A DNA stretch of 57,526 bases, taken from assembly GCA_022775045.1 (NCBI GenBank), contig JALFLB010000058.1:1-57526 (forward strand), written 5' to 3'. Shown here piece after piece: positions 7,717 through 17,481 of this stretch (within the stretch, counting starts at the first letter, position 1; each line of letters starts with the position of its first letter). The notes below the pieces were generated by a model. That model ran no database searches. It was given only the letters and a program-made list of their open reading frames with translations, and was not told the DNA's origin. The DNA is from Agathobacter sp. (lineage in GTDB: Bacteria > Bacillota > Clostridia > Lachnospirales > Lachnospiraceae). The translations under genes and the position numbers were made by a program.

Positions 7717-8524
7717 CGAAAACACCTCCCGTACTTTGCATCTTTTCACGCTCCAACCATGAACTTACATTGCTTCCGCTTACCTTCTCCTTTTTCCCTT
7801 TCAATGGAAAGAAATCCGTCCAGCCATTCTGAATTGTCTGCTTAATAATTGCCACTTGTTCTACTGGAGAATTCGATAAACTTTCCAGCTTATCAATGCA
7901 ATAACCGATTGCTTTCCCCTTCACTTCCTTGCCTTTTTCTTTTCGATATTCCAGATAAGAAAGAAACATACTATTTAGCACAGTATCATCAAAGTAAGAA
8001 GGAATTTCCTCTATCTCTGGTTCTCCCTCTTTCTTTGGCTTCTTCTCTTCCTCCTCACTATTCTCTATCTCTGTGCTACTGGAAATTTCTGTGGTGTTAC
8101 CTTCCGTTACAGTTGCATTACATTGTAACGCTGTCTGCTCTTTCTCCTTTAGGAGTTTTTGAGTCGCCCTGTGATTTCTGACTCTGGCTGCTGAAGCGCT
8201 CTCACCGCCAACCATGTCCTCCAAGTACAATAACTGTAACGATTGATTGTCCAAAAACACAGCCGCATGATATTGACACAAAGCTGAAATCGTCAGCTTC
8301 ACAAGTGCCGGCTTCTCTCCCGTATCCAATGCTATTTCTTCATCTAAGGTCGGCAAAATATGCTGATAGTAAATAATCCCTTCTGTATTAATTACCTTTA
8401 ACAGCAGTTTCAGATAAAGCAGGACAATACTATCTCCCTCAGGCAAAGTTCGCAGTTGTTTGATGATCAGTTCCTGAAAGAAGCTGACCTGCAATTTCAA
8501 CCAGTAATATCGTTTTCCTGCCAT
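7709..8524 (-). CDS. Phage replisome organizer-like replication initiator
   Basis: A 271-residue protein starting MAGKRYYWLKLQ with the pattern of the phage replisome organizer N-terminal domain (winged helix, residues ~5-120: FFQELIIKQLRTLPEGDSIVLLYLKLLL and STISALCQYHAAVFLDN-like helices). A low-complexity Glu/Ser/Lys linker follows at ~140-175. A C-terminal helical region (SYLEYRKEKGKEVKGKAIGYCIDKLESL, residues ~185-240) resembles DnaD-type tails. Such proteins bind the element's origin and recruit the helicase through a G39P-like loader, here the next gene. The ATG sits about ten bases after GGAGGG, and the upstream gene ends immediately before it. Confidence 0.72.
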   Translation of the reverse strand: MAGKRYYWLKLQVSFFQELIIKQLRTLPEGDSIVLLYLKLLLKVINTEGIIYYQHILPTLDEEIALDTGEKPALVKLTISALCQYHAAVFLDNQSLQLLYLEDMVGGESASAARVRNHRATQKLLKEKEQTALQCNATVTEGNTTEISSSTEIENSEEEEKKPKKEGEPEIEEIPSYFDDTVLNSMFLSYLEYRKEKGKEVKGKAIGYCIDKLESLSNSPVEQVAIIKQTIQNGWTDFFPLKGKKEKVSGSNVSSWLEREKMQSTGGVFGD

Positions 8525-8713
8525 TTAGCATTTCCCTCCGCCCTGAATAAACGCATCCAACATACTTCTGTAAATGATGTAATGATAGCGGCTCTTTCCA
8601 TCCTTCTTGATAGCATAGCCGATTGGCAACCTCTCCTGTCTCATCAAAAACTGCAAGGTCACAACATCCATGTTAAGCAGTTTTGCTGCCTCTTTTGTCA
8701 TAACTCGTTCCAT
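8525..8713 (-). CDS. Small helix-turn-helix protein, excisionase-like
   Basis: A 62-residue protein with MTKEAAKLLNMDVVTLQFLMRQERLPIGYAIKK (residues 5-37), a MerR/excisionase-type winged helix. A short aromatic tail ends in a Gly-Gly-Gly-Lys-Cys terminus. Its ATG overlaps the upstream stop (TAATG), so it is translationally coupled to the preceding HTH gene. In comparable integrative elements such genes encode excision or replication regulators; this assignment is by context only. Confidence 0.6.
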   Translation of the reverse strand: MERVMTKEAAKLLNMDVVTLQFLMRQERLPIGYAIKKDGKSRYHYIIYRSMLDAFIQGGGKC

Positions 8714-8916
8714 TAGCGTTCCTCCTCTCTATGTGTTTCCTCTTTGCCGCTTCTGACCTTCCTAATTGCCGAATTCAGCCGTTCAAGCTGTTTCCCCTTC
8801 AAATCCTTCCTTAACCATCTGCAAAGCGTAAATTCGGAAATTCCCATTGCTTCCGCCACTTCCCACTGCTTTACCTGATTTTGCTTCATCAGCAGTTTTA
8901 CTTCTTCTTTTTTCAC
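8713..8916 (-). CDS. Small helix-turn-helix regulator
   Basis: A 67-residue protein. The HTH is visible in VKQWEVAEAMGISEFTLCRWLRKDL, followed by a basic tail (RKVRSGKEE). A GTG at 8914-8916 is preferred as start because GGAGGAG lies eight bases upstream; the ATG at 8931 has no ribosome site. It is the first leftward gene of the mobile-element relic. It is transcribed from the switch region shared with the rightward repressor gene, and would be an early regulator of the leftward replication/mobilization operon (inference). Confidence 0.6.
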   Translation of the reverse strand: MKKEEVKLLMKQNQVKQWEVAEAMGISEFTLCRWLRKDLKGKQLERLNSAIRKVRSGKEETHREEER

Positions 8917-8938
8917 TTGTTTCTCCTCCATATTTTTG

Positions 8939-8967
8939 TTGACATTGTTGCTGTTGTTGTCTATACT
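8939..8967 (+). promoter_or_regulatory. Promoter of the XRE repressor gene
   Basis: TTGACA (8939-8944), 17-base spacer, TATACT (8962-8967). This is an almost perfect sigma-A promoter reading toward the repressor at 9057. Confidence 0.75.
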
Positions 8968-8968
8968 A

Positions 8969-8997
8969 ATTATGTACTATATAGTACATATAAACAA
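8969..8997 (-). promoter_or_regulatory. Candidate leftward promoter of the replication/mobilization genes
   Basis: On the minus strand TTGTTT (8992-8997), 17-base spacer, CATAAT (8969-8974). The spacer contains the palindromic operator, so a repressor bound there would block this promoter. Confidence 0.5.
8971..8990. promoter_or_regulatory. 20-bp perfect palindromic operator
   Basis: TATGTACTATATAGTACATA is a perfect inverted repeat. It lies just past the -10 of the rightward promoter and between the -35 and -10 of the leftward one. That is the expected site for the XRE-family repressor encoded at 9057. A related half-site (TATGGTAC) occurs at about 9010. Confidence 0.7.
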
Positions 8998-9056
8998 TTC
9001 TGTTTCTTATATGGTACGAGCAAATATGATGTGTAAATGAAAGGAGTACATGAAAA

Positions 9057-9785
9057 ATGCTGACAAATCAAGATGAAATCCGGGAACGGATTATTCAAAT
9101 CCGAAAAGAAAGGGGGTTATCACAGAACCAATTAGCAAAAGACTTTGGAATTTCCAGAACACATTACTGCAACGTAGAGAATGGTAAGAAACCTGTAACA
9201 GAGAGCTTTCTCAAAGTGCTAGCCAGCGGTTACAAAATACCTATGGAAGCGTTTATTCCTAATGAAAATGGAGATTTGATGCAATACTGCGAGTGCACCA
9301 ATGAGTTTGTGAATGCAATCATCGATGACTATTTCAATTCCTTTGAAATACGCAAATACTACATTGATGAATATAAACAGCCTTATTACGGTGTTCTCTC
9401 CTACCTGCATGATATCGGCTATACGATTGAATATGATCTTCTTCAGGAAGCCCATTTACAGGATTCCTTCGATACTGCAACCGGATCTGTTGATGTAAAA
9501 GAAATTGCTGAAAATGGCGTGATCCATGTCTATTCAAATGAGTCTGGAAAAGACGTTGCCCAGATACCATTAACCAAGCTGGCAGAACTGGAAAAAGAAG
9601 TGAAAGATTTTGTTGAGTATAAGCTCTCTGCGTACAAAGTGGCTAATCCTACCAAACGTTCTGACCTGCTTCCGAAGTCCATTTATGCTTTTGATATTCC
9701 AAATGAAATTGCAAGAGTAAAACGCTACAAGGAATATGCAGAGTATTGCCTTAAACAATTAGAAGAAATGCAGAAAGAAGGTTAA
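9057..9785 (+). CDS. XRE-family transcriptional repressor of the mobile-element relic
   Basis: A 242-residue regulator. The N-terminal XRE helix-turn-helix (residues ~8-65) reads IIQIRKERGLSQNQLAKDFG, then ISRTHYCNVENGKKPVTESFLKVLA. The remaining ~170 residues form an unrecognised domain with acidic and aromatic stretches and a basic C-terminus. It lacks the HExxH metallopeptidase motif seen in some element repressors. The ATG has AAAGGAG eleven bases upstream. It is the only intact plus-strand gene in the relic. It faces the leftward HTH/replication genes across a palindromic operator and is followed at once by the integrase remnant. By analogy it keeps the leftward genes off and represses itself. 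Confidence 0.8.
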   Translation: MLTNQDEIRERIIQIRKERGLSQNQLAKDFGISRTHYCNVENGKKPVTESFLKVLASGYKIPMEAFIPNENGDLMQYCECTNEFVNAIIDDYFNSFEIRKYYIDEYKQPYYGVLSYLHDIGYTIEYDLLQEAHLQDSFDTATGSVDVKEIAENGVIHVYSNESGKDVAQIPLTKLAELEKEVKDFVEYKLSAYKVANPTKRSDLLPKSIYAFDIPNEIARVKRYKEYAEYCLKQLEEMQKEG

Positions 9786-9788
9786 AGT

Positions 9789-10056
9789 ATGAAGTTACCA
9801 AACTCTTACGGCAGCGTAATCAAGCTTGGTGGCAAACGACGAAAGCCCTACGCTGTCCGTATCTCGAAACTTGTGGAAGACGATACCGGGAAGGTCAAGC
9901 GAAAATACACCTACCTGGCTTACTTCTCCAAACCGGAAATGGCTTAAGAACCAGATTAGTGATTCCACATGGCGAAATTATGAGATTGCTTTTCATCATT
10001 TCAGCGAGCTGCATGACCGCAAATTTATTTCCATCAGGACAAATGTAAGTAGGTAA
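9789..10056 (+). pseudogene. Tyrosine integrase remnant with internal deletion
   Basis: An ATG at 9789, three bases after the repressor stop, opens a 52-residue frame. Its start, MKLPNSYGSVIKLGGKRRKP then YAVRIS, is the arm-binding N-terminus of Tn916-like/phage tyrosine integrases. It stops at TAA 9945-9947 after SKPEMA. In another frame, 9949-10056 encodes KNQISDSTWRNYEIAFHHFS then ELHDRKFISIRT, which is the start of the core-binding domain. The residues normally joining these blocks are missing, and the catalytic domain (R...HxxR...Y) is absent. The gene has thus lost an internal stretch and its 3' two thirds. The element cannot integrate or excise with its own enzyme. Confidence 0.75.
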
Positions 10057-10116
10057 TCATCCGTACCTATTTATGAATATTCTGACAATTCTTTTGTCAT
10101 TTCAGCGCATAAAGAA

Positions 10117-10147
10117 AAGTCCCATAAACACTGGGTTTACAGGACTT
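10117..10147 (-). terminator. Rho-independent terminator of gdhA
   Basis: AAGTCC (10117-10122) pairs with GGACTT (10142-10147), extended inside by AAAC/GTTT. On the minus strand a T-rich run follows, 34 bases past the gdhA stop. Confidence 0.65.
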
Positions 10148-10180
10148 CTCAATATAGTCTCTTATCTTAGAAATTCGTGA

Positions 10181-11554
<1,374 letters not shown>

Positions 11555-11565
11555 TCAATGTCTAT

Positions 11566-11594
11566 ATTTTAATCGAAAATGCAGGATTCTGCAA
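11566..11594 (-). promoter_or_regulatory. Promoter of gdhA
   Basis: On the minus strand TTGCAG (11589-11594), 17-base spacer, TAAAAT (11566-11571), about 50 bases before the gdhA ATG. Confidence 0.6.
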
Positions 11595-11660
11595 TAGAAA
11601 TTTCCTCGCTTTTCCATTTTTCTTACATTTTTGGAGAAGTTTTTTATAAAAATGAAACAA

Positions 11661-11690
11661 GGTAGCTTGAAACTTGCATTTCAAGCTACC
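11661..11690. terminator. Strong hairpin at the end of the fatty-acid operon
   Basis: GGTAGCTTGAAA pairs perfectly with TTTCAAGCTACC around a six-base loop. The clean T-run (TTTTTC) is on the plus strand; on the minus strand the run is the weaker TTGTTTC. It lies 48 bases past the fabT stop and probably ends the fab operon, perhaps acting in both directions. Confidence 0.7.
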
Positions 11691-11737
11691 TTTTTCGTCC
11701 TGAAAAATAATCAAAAAGTAGTAGTAGTACTCACCTT

Positions 11738-12250
11738 TTATTCTCCCTTTCCAGACTCCTCTAAATTCTTAATCTTTGACCAGTCCACGAACTCTGATTC
11801 TTCATCTGTATCATAATAATTCAGCTGGAAATAATCCACCATTTTTGCAAGAGCATAAATCAAAACTTCCGTTTCCTTCTCGGACATCTCTGAAGAAATA
11901 TTCTTAATCATCTGCCGATGAAACTGTTCATGATGATAGTAAGCCTCTTTCCCTTTGTCAGTCAGACGCAACTCCACCACCCGCTTATCCTCAGTGCTTC
12001 GTGTGCGAATTACATATCCCTTTTCACATAATGCATCCATAGCCTTGGTAAGTGTGCCTGTCGTGACAGACATAAGACCTGCAACTGTCTTCATGTTACG
12101 GGGTTCCTCAACGCCGACAGCTTCAATGATATGCATGTCATTGTAACTAATATCCTGAAACTCCTCCGTTATGAGACACTTTGACTCTATCTCCAGAATA
12201 TCTTTAAATAATTTTACAAGAAGTTCATTTAATGTTTCTTCCAGTGTCAT
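11738..12250 (-). CDS. fabT: MarR-family regulator of fatty-acid synthesis, FabT-like
   Basis: A 170-residue winged-helix regulator. The MarR core is visible in NDMHIIEAVGVEEPRNMKTVAGLM, VTTGTLTKAMDALCEKGYVIRTRSTEDKR (recognition helix and wing, ~60-100) and VVELRLTDKGKEAYYHHEQFH. In Streptococcus and related Firmicutes FabT, with acyl-ACP as corepressor, represses the fab genes. Here the gene is last in the fab operon, and two FabT-type palindromes flank the operon promoter, supporting autoregulated feedback control. The ATG at 12248-12250 has GGAG six bases upstream; a longer frame would run into fabH. The C-terminus is longer than streptococcal FabT, with an acidic/aromatic tail. Confidence 0.85.
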   Translation of the reverse strand: MTLEETLNELLVKLFKDILEIESKCLITEEFQDISYNDMHIIEAVGVEEPRNMKTVAGLMSVTTGTLTKAMDALCEKGYVIRTRSTEDKRVVELRLTDKGKEAYYHHEQFHRQMIKNISSEMSEKETEVLIYALAKMVDYFQLNYYDTDEESEFVDWSKIKNLEESGKGE

Positions 12251-12284
12251 GTTAAACTCCTTCGGAAAATCCGATTCATATGCG

Positions 12285-13244
12285 CTACCATTCAATCACA
12301 CAAGCGCCCCATGTCAGTCCGGCACCGAATCCTGCCATTACGATTTTGTCGCCCTGATTAATCATGCCGTCCTTTCGAACCTTGTCCAGCAAAATCGGTA
12401 CGCTCGCTGCCGAAATATTTCCACAATCTTCAAGAATCGTCGGGAACTTTTCCATCGGCTGCCCCAGTCGCTTGGCAACCGACTCAATAATACGCAGATT
12501 TGCCTGATGAAGCAGAAAATACTTTATATCCTCCACCGGCACTTTCGCCTGCTCTAACACTTCTCCTATTGCGTTTGGAACTGTACGCACAGCAAATTTG
12601 TAGACTGCCCGGCCATCCATTTCTGTATAGGAATAAGTCTGGGTTCCCATCTGATGATAAAGGTTATTGACCGGTCGGTTATCACATTTAAGTGCCATTC
12701 CGCTGGCTCCGTCAGACCCCTGCACCATTCCGAGAAGCTGATTTCCCTCGGCGCTTACTACAGCTGCTCCCGCACCATCTCCGAAAAGCACACAGGTACT
12801 GCGGTCACTCCAGTCCATCATCTTAGAGAGGGTTTCTGCCCCCATGATCAATGCATTATGAAAGCGTCCTGTCCGAAAATATGCATCTGCTGTTGAAAGC
12901 GCAAAAAGGAATCCTGAACAGCCTGCGCTGATATCAAAAGCAGTCGCATTCTTTGCACCAATTGCAGCCTGCACTTCACAGGCAAGCGTCGGATAAATAT
13001 AATCAGATGAAACTGTTGCTGCAATAATGAGATCCAGTTCGTCAATCGACACCTTTGCCTCATCCAGTGCTTTTTTTGCTGCCTCAACTGCAAGAGAGGT
13101 CGTTGTCTCTTCCACCGCGATATGGCGCTTACGAATACCGGTACGGGTGCTGATCCACTCATCTGAGGTATCCATCACCAGTGCCAGGTCATCGTTGCTT
13201 ACGACTTTTTTCGGAAGTGCACTTCCGGTTCCTAATATCTTCAT
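12285..13244 (-). CDS. fabH: Beta-ketoacyl-ACP synthase III
   Basis: A 319-residue condensing enzyme that joins acetyl-CoA (or a branched acyl-CoA) with malonyl-ACP to start fatty-acid chains. The thiolase fold is complete. The catalytic cysteine is in DISAGCSGFLFAL, the histidine in LLHQANLRIIESVA and the asparagine in EDCGNISAASVP. The N-terminal GTGSALPKKVVSNDDL, DTSDEWISTRTGI and C-terminal GFGAGLTWGACVIEW are FabH hallmarks. GGAGAATATAG precedes the ATG. It lies between accDA (22-base gap) and fabT (34 bases), so priming and elongation are co-regulated. Confidence 0.96.
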   Translation of the reverse strand: MKILGTGSALPKKVVSNDDLALVMDTSDEWISTRTGIRKRHIAVEETTTSLAVEAAKKALDEAKVSIDELDLIIAATVSSDYIYPTLACEVQAAIGAKNATAFDISAGCSGFLFALSTADAYFRTGRFHNALIMGAETLSKMMDWSDRSTCVLFGDGAGAAVVSAEGNQLLGMVQGSDGASGMALKCDNRPVNNLYHQMGTQTYSYTEMDGRAVYKFAVRTVPNAIGEVLEQAKVPVEDIKYFLLHQANLRIIESVAKRLGQPMEKFPTILEDCGNISAASVPILLDKVRKDGMINQGDKIVMAGFGAGLTWGACVIEW

Positions 13245-13266
13245 CTATATTCTCCTATTTATTTCA

Positions 13267-15015
13267 TTAAAATATACGGAAACGGTCATATCTTTCCTGT
13301 GCCAGTTGTTCGCCGCTCTTGCCGTTTTGTGCCTTTAAGAATTTTTTCATATTGCCCTTCATGTAGTTAGCGATGGAAACAAGTGCATCCTCATCGGCTC
13401 CGCCGTACTCCGGAATCACATCCTCCACAACATGAAGCTCCTTCAAATCCTGTGCTGTAATCTTCATCACGCCGGCTGCTTCCTTTGCACGCTTACCATC
13501 TTTCCAAAGAATGGAAGCAAATCCTTCCGGTGAAAGAATAGAATAGGTCGCGTTTTCCATCATCCATACTTCGTTCCCCACAGCAAGTGCAAGTGCACCA
13601 CCACTGCCGCCCTCACCAATCATCAGGCACAGAATCGGGACTTTGATTCCTGACATCTCATAGAGATTACGCGCGATTGCCTCTCCCTGTCCGTTCTCTT
13701 CTGCCTCTGTTCCCGGATATGCACCGGAGGTGTTGACAAACGTAATGATTGGACGGCCAAATTTCTCCGCCTGCTTCATCAGACGCAATGCCTTACGATA
13801 TCCTTCCGGCGATGGCATTCCGTAATTACGATGTGCGCAATCTTTTAAGTCTTTTCCCTTATGTACACCGATTACAGTTACCGGCTGTCCATCCAGATAA
13901 GCAATTCCGCCGACAATTGCCGGATCATCGCGGAAATAGCGATCTCCGTGCAATTCCATAAAGTCATCAAAAATGGCATCCATATAATCAACCGAAGCAA
14001 GTCTCTTCATCTGACGGGCTGCAGTCACTTTATCCCATGCATCCAATGGCTTGGACTTCACACTGCGCTCCTTCATAAGCTCTGTCGGCTCATAGTTATC
14101 ATCCTCATGAAGCGGATCAAAATTTGCATAGCCTGTTCTCGGCTTGTGCATCTTAAGAATCTGGTACAATGTCTTCTTCAGCTGATCACGCTCAACGATT
14201 GCATCGACAAATCCATGTTCAAGCTGGAACTCTGCACGCTGGAATCCCTCCGGAAGCTTTTGTCCGATAGTATTCTCAATTACTCGGGCTCCCGCAAATC
14301 CAATCAATGCCTTCGGCTCTGCCAGAATGATATCACCGAGCATTGCAAAACTTGCCGTCACACCACCAGTGGTCGGATCCGTCAGTACCGGAACATATAA
14401 AAGCCCTGCATCCGAATGACGCTTGATTGCAGCAGAGGTCTTTGCCATCTGCATCAGGGAGATGATTCCCTCCTGCATTCTAGCTCCACCCGAGCAGCAG
14501 AACAGAATAACCGGAAGCTTTAACTCGGTAGCACGCTCAACCGCACGCGTAATCTTCTCGCCTACCACGTGTCCCATACTTCCCATCATAAACCGGGCAT
14601 CAATCACACCAAGTACTGTTTCCTCACCATAGATCGTGCATTTTCCAACCGTAACTCCCTCATTCAGACCGGTTTTTTCCTGTGTTGCAGCAACCTTTTC
14701 TTCATATTCCGGGAAATTTAAAGGATTTCCTGTCTTAAGGTCCTCCTCCCACGGCTCAAAGCTGCCCTGATCTGCAACCATCTTGATACGGTTTTTCACG
14801 CGCACACGAAAGTAATATCCACACTCGTAGCAGACATACTTATTCTTTACAACACGCTTCTTATCAAGTTCTTTTTTACAAATCTTACATGTAACCGTCT
14901 CAACCGGTTCCGGAGCCGGCTGATTGTTTTCCGGCTGCTCCTGTGCAACCTCTTTCACCTCGCTGTTTTCCGGCTCCTCATCTTTTTTCAATGTAATATA
15001 TTTCTTAAACAACAT
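13267..15015 (-). CDS. accDA: Fused acetyl-CoA carboxylase carboxyltransferase, beta plus alpha subunits
   Basis: A 582-residue protein joining AccD and AccA, which carries carboxyl groups from carboxybiotin to acetyl-CoA to give malonyl-CoA. The N-terminal ~35 residues are an acidic linker. A zinc ribbon follows ([14 protein letters not shown]...CYECGYYF). The AccD crotonase fold runs to about residue 300 ([41 protein letters not shown]). The AccA part runs from about 320 to the end ([57 protein letters not shown]). In most bacteria these are separate chains. The accB (biotin carrier) and accC (biotin carboxylase) partners are absent from this window. AGAGGAA precedes the ATG. Confidence 0.95.
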   Translation of the reverse strand: MLFKKYITLKKDEEPENSEVKEVAQEQPENNQPAPEPVETVTCKICKKELDKKRVVKNKYVCYECGYYFRVRVKNRIKMVADQGSFEPWEEDLKTGNPLNFPEYEEKVAATQEKTGLNEGVTVGKCTIYGEETVLGVIDARFMMGSMGHVVGEKITRAVERATELKLPVILFCCSGGARMQEGIISLMQMAKTSAAIKRHSDAGLLYVPVLTDPTTGGVTASFAMLGDIILAEPKALIGFAGARVIENTIGQKLPEGFQRAEFQLEHGFVDAIVERDQLKKTLYQILKMHKPRTGYANFDPLHEDDNYEPTELMKERSVKSKPLDAWDKVTAARQMKRLASVDYMDAIFDDFMELHGDRYFRDDPAIVGGIAYLDGQPVTVIGVHKGKDLKDCAHRNYGMPSPEGYRKALRLMKQAEKFGRPIITFVNTSGAYPGTEAEENGQGEAIARNLYEMSGIKVPILCLMIGEGGSGGALALAVGNEVWMMENATYSILSPEGFASILWKDGKRAKEAAGVMKITAQDLKELHVVEDVIPEYGGADEDALVSIANYMKGNMKKFLKAQNGKSGEQLAQERYDRFRIF

Positions 15016-15032
15016 AATCGTTCCTCTTTTCA

Positions 15033-15452
15033 CTACCCTATCGCAAACGTCAGCTCCGCTGAGCAGGCCAACTTCCCATTTACACGGGCAGTTGCCTTTC
15101 CGACACCGATTGGCCCTTTTACTTTGATAATTTCAGTCTCCAGCGTCAGTGTATCGCCTGGAAGAACCTTCTGCTTGAATTTTGCCTGATTGATTCCTGC
15201 AAAATACGCAGTCTTCCCTTTCCACTCCGGCTGCGAAAGAATTGCAACAGCTCCGGTCTGCGCCAATGCCTCAACAATGAGAACTCCCGGCATAACCGGA
15301 TTTCCCGGAAAATGTCCTGCGAAATATGGCTCGTTGAAGGTCACATTTTTCTTTGCGACTGCCCTCACGCCCGGCTCTAACTCCTCGACTGTGTCAATAA
15401 GCAGGAACGGTTGACGATGTGGCAGAATCTCCATAATCTCCTGTGTTGTCAT
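15033..15452 (-). CDS. fabZ: 3-hydroxyacyl-ACP dehydratase
   Basis: A 139-residue hot-dog-fold enzyme that dehydrates 3-hydroxyacyl-ACP to trans-2-enoyl-ACP. The family signature is complete: [20 protein letters not shown], and the active-site helix region [27 protein letters not shown] with catalytic His and Glu. Length is that of bacterial FabZ. It sits 11 bases after fabF and 17 before accDA within the elongation operon. Because no fabA or separate isomerase is seen, how unsaturated chains are made cannot be told from here. Confidence 0.97.
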   Translation of the reverse strand: MTTQEIMEILPHRQPFLLIDTVEELEPGVRAVAKKNVTFNEPYFAGHFPGNPVMPGVLIVEALAQTGAVAILSQPEWKGKTAYFAGINQAKFKQKVLPGDTLTLETEIIKVKGPIGVGKATARVNGKLACSAELTFAIG

Positions 15453-15463
15453 GCGACGCCTCC

Positions 15464-16699
15464 TTAGTCAGTGTACTTGCGGATCAGGATACTTGCATTA
15501 TGTCCGCCAAAGCCAAGAGAATTGGACAGTGCATATGGCACTTTCTCGTTATAATCCTGCTGACAGTAATTAAGATCCATCTCGTCATCCGGAGTCTCAT
15601 ACCCAACGGTCTTGTGGATATAGCCCTCCTCGATTTCCTTCACGCAGGTAATAAACTCAACTGCGCCTGCTGCACCGAGAAGATGACCGATCATAGACTT
15701 GGTGGAGTTAATCTTTAACTCTTTTGCATGTTCACCGAATGCAAGCTTAATTGCACGTGTCTCAAAGAGATCGTTATGATGAGTTGCAGTTCCATGTGCA
15801 TTGATATAGGTAATATCAGACGGCTGAACTCCTGCATCGCTCATTGCATTTGTCATTGCACGTGCTGCACCGGCTCCATCCTCGAGCGGGGATGTAATGT
15901 GGTATGCATCTGCGGAACATCCGTATCCGACTACCTCTGCGTATATTTTTGCACCTCTCGCCTTAGCATGCTCTAATTCTTCAAGGACAACGATGCCGGA
16001 GCCCTCGCCTAATACGAAGCCGCTGCGGTTCTTGTCGAATGGAAGAGAGCATTTCTTTGGATCATTTACGGTAGACAGAGCTGTAAGAGCTGTAAACCCT
16101 GCGATTGCTGTCGGGCAGACACTTGCCTCTGCGCCTCCTGCCAGCATCACATCAGCCTCTCCGTACTGAATGCTGCGGAATGCATCTCCGATGTTGTTTG
16201 TCCCGGTTGCACATGCTGTTACATCATTCGTACTCTTTCCCTGCAGTCCGAACTGAATGGACACGTTACCTGCTGCCATATTAGAAATCATCAATGGCAC
16301 AAAGATTGGATTCACTCTGCCTGGTCCTTTTTCTACAATCTTGGTGTACTCACGCTCGATTGCCTGCAGACTTCCCACACCCGACCCAATTGCGGTTCCT
16401 ACGCGGAACGGATCTTCCTTTGTCATATCAAGTCCTGCATCTGTGATTGCCTCTTTTGCAGCGGCCACCGCATACTGGGAAAACAGTTCCATTCTCTTGG
16501 CAGCCTTGAAATCCATGTATTCCTTTCCTACAAAGTCCTTTACCTCTGCGGCCATATGAACCTTATAGTCAGTTGTATCAAAACGGCTGATCTCGCCGAA
16601 TCCAGTCTTGCCTTCCTTGACGCTGTTCCAAAATTCATCCACACTCAAACCGGTTGGAGTGATTGCGCCCATTCCTGTTACGACAACTCTTCTACTCAT
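15464..16699 (-). CDS. fabF: Beta-ketoacyl-ACP synthase II
   Basis: A 411-residue elongating condensing enzyme. It has the Cys-His-His triad: cysteine in [17 protein letters not shown], first histidine in [12 protein letters not shown], second histidine in [17 protein letters not shown]. The N-terminal [16 protein letters not shown] and the C-terminal [17 protein letters not shown] are typical. Length is standard for FabF/KASII. It works with FabG, FabZ and FabK encoded in the same transcript; it lies 41 bases after fabG. Confidence 0.97.
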   Translation of the reverse strand: MSRRVVVTGMGAITPTGLSVDEFWNSVKEGKTGFGEISRFDTTDYKVHMAAEVKDFVGKEYMDFKAAKRMELFSQYAVAAAKEAITDAGLDMTKEDPFRVGTAIGSGVGSLQAIEREYTKIVEKGPGRVNPIFVPLMISNMAAGNVSIQFGLQGKSTNDVTACATGTNNIGDAFRSIQYGEADVMLAGGAEASVCPTAIAGFTALTALSTVNDPKKCSLPFDKNRSGFVLGEGSGIVVLEELEHAKARGAKIYAEVVGYGCSADAYHITSPLEDGAGAARAMTNAMSDAGVQPSDITYINAHGTATHHNDLFETRAIKLAFGEHAKELKINSTKSMIGHLLGAAGAVEFITCVKEIEEGYIHKTVGYETPDDEMDLNYCQQDYNEKVPYALSNSLGFGGHNASILIRKYTD

Positions 16700-16740
16700 G
16701 TCTTACCTTTTTCCTTTCTACTATTCGAGTCAGCTTTTTA

Positions 16741-17481
16741 TTATATTGCCATTCCACCGTCCACAGAAAGTACCTGTCCGGTAATGTAATCCGCTGCAGA
16801 CGATGCCAGGAAGACAACTGCCTTAGCGATATCCTGTGTATGTCCTACTCTGCCCAGTGGAATCTGTCCCAGCAGGTCCTCCTTCACGCTGTCAGACAGC
16901 ACGTCTGTCATCTCCGTCTCAACAAATCCCGGAGCCACCGCATTGACGTTAATGCCTCTGCTTGCCAGTTCCCTGGCAACAGCCTTGGTCAGTCCAATGA
17001 CGCCTGCCTTACTTGCGGAGTAATTGGCCTGTCCTGCATTTCCTAAGATTCCGGATACGGATGAAATATTTACAATCTTTCCTGCACGCTGCTTTAAGAA
17101 ATAGCGTGACATGTGACGAATTGTGTTGAAGGTTCCCTTGAGGTTCGTGTTAAGCACTGCATCGAAATCCTCTTCCTTCATGCGCATCAGCAACTCGTCT
17201 CTGGTAATTCCTGCATTATTGACAAGAATATCAATATGTGCATAGGTCTTGATCAGATCATCAATCATTGCCTTGCAGGCATCGAAGTCTGAAACATTAC
17301 ACTGGTAGGAAACAGCATCTCCGCCCGCTTCCTTAATCTGTGCAACGGTCTGCTCTGCTGCTTCCTTTGAACCATTGTAATTGACAATAACAAACGCGCC
17401 GTTTGCTGCCAGTTCAAGGGCAATTGCCTTTCCAATGCCTCTTCCTGCTCCAGTTACAAGTGCATTTTTACCGGTTAACAT
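16741..17481 (-). CDS. fabG: 3-oxoacyl-ACP reductase
   Basis: A 246-residue NADPH-dependent short-chain reductase that reduces 3-oxoacyl-ACP. The Rossmann motif is [15 protein letters not shown], with NNAGITRD, catalytic serine in IVNISSVSG and the YxxxK pair in [10 protein letters not shown], followed by [13 protein letters not shown]. The ATG at 17479-17481 is the family-typical start ([11 protein letters not shown]). It overlaps fabD by 14 bases, with GGAGG 12 bases upstream, a slightly long spacer suggesting translational coupling. Confidence 0.96.
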   Translation of the reverse strand: MLTGKNALVTGAGRGIGKAIALELAANGAFVIVNYNGSKEAAEQTVAQIKEAGGDAVSYQCNVSDFDACKAMIDDLIKTYAHIDILVNNAGITRDELLMRMKEEDFDAVLNTNLKGTFNTIRHMSRYFLKQRAGKIVNISSVSGILGNAGQANYSASKAGVIGLTKAVARELASRGINVNAVAPGFVETEMTDVLSDSVKEDLLGQIPLGRVGHTQDIAKAVVFLASSAADYITGQVLSVDGGMAI

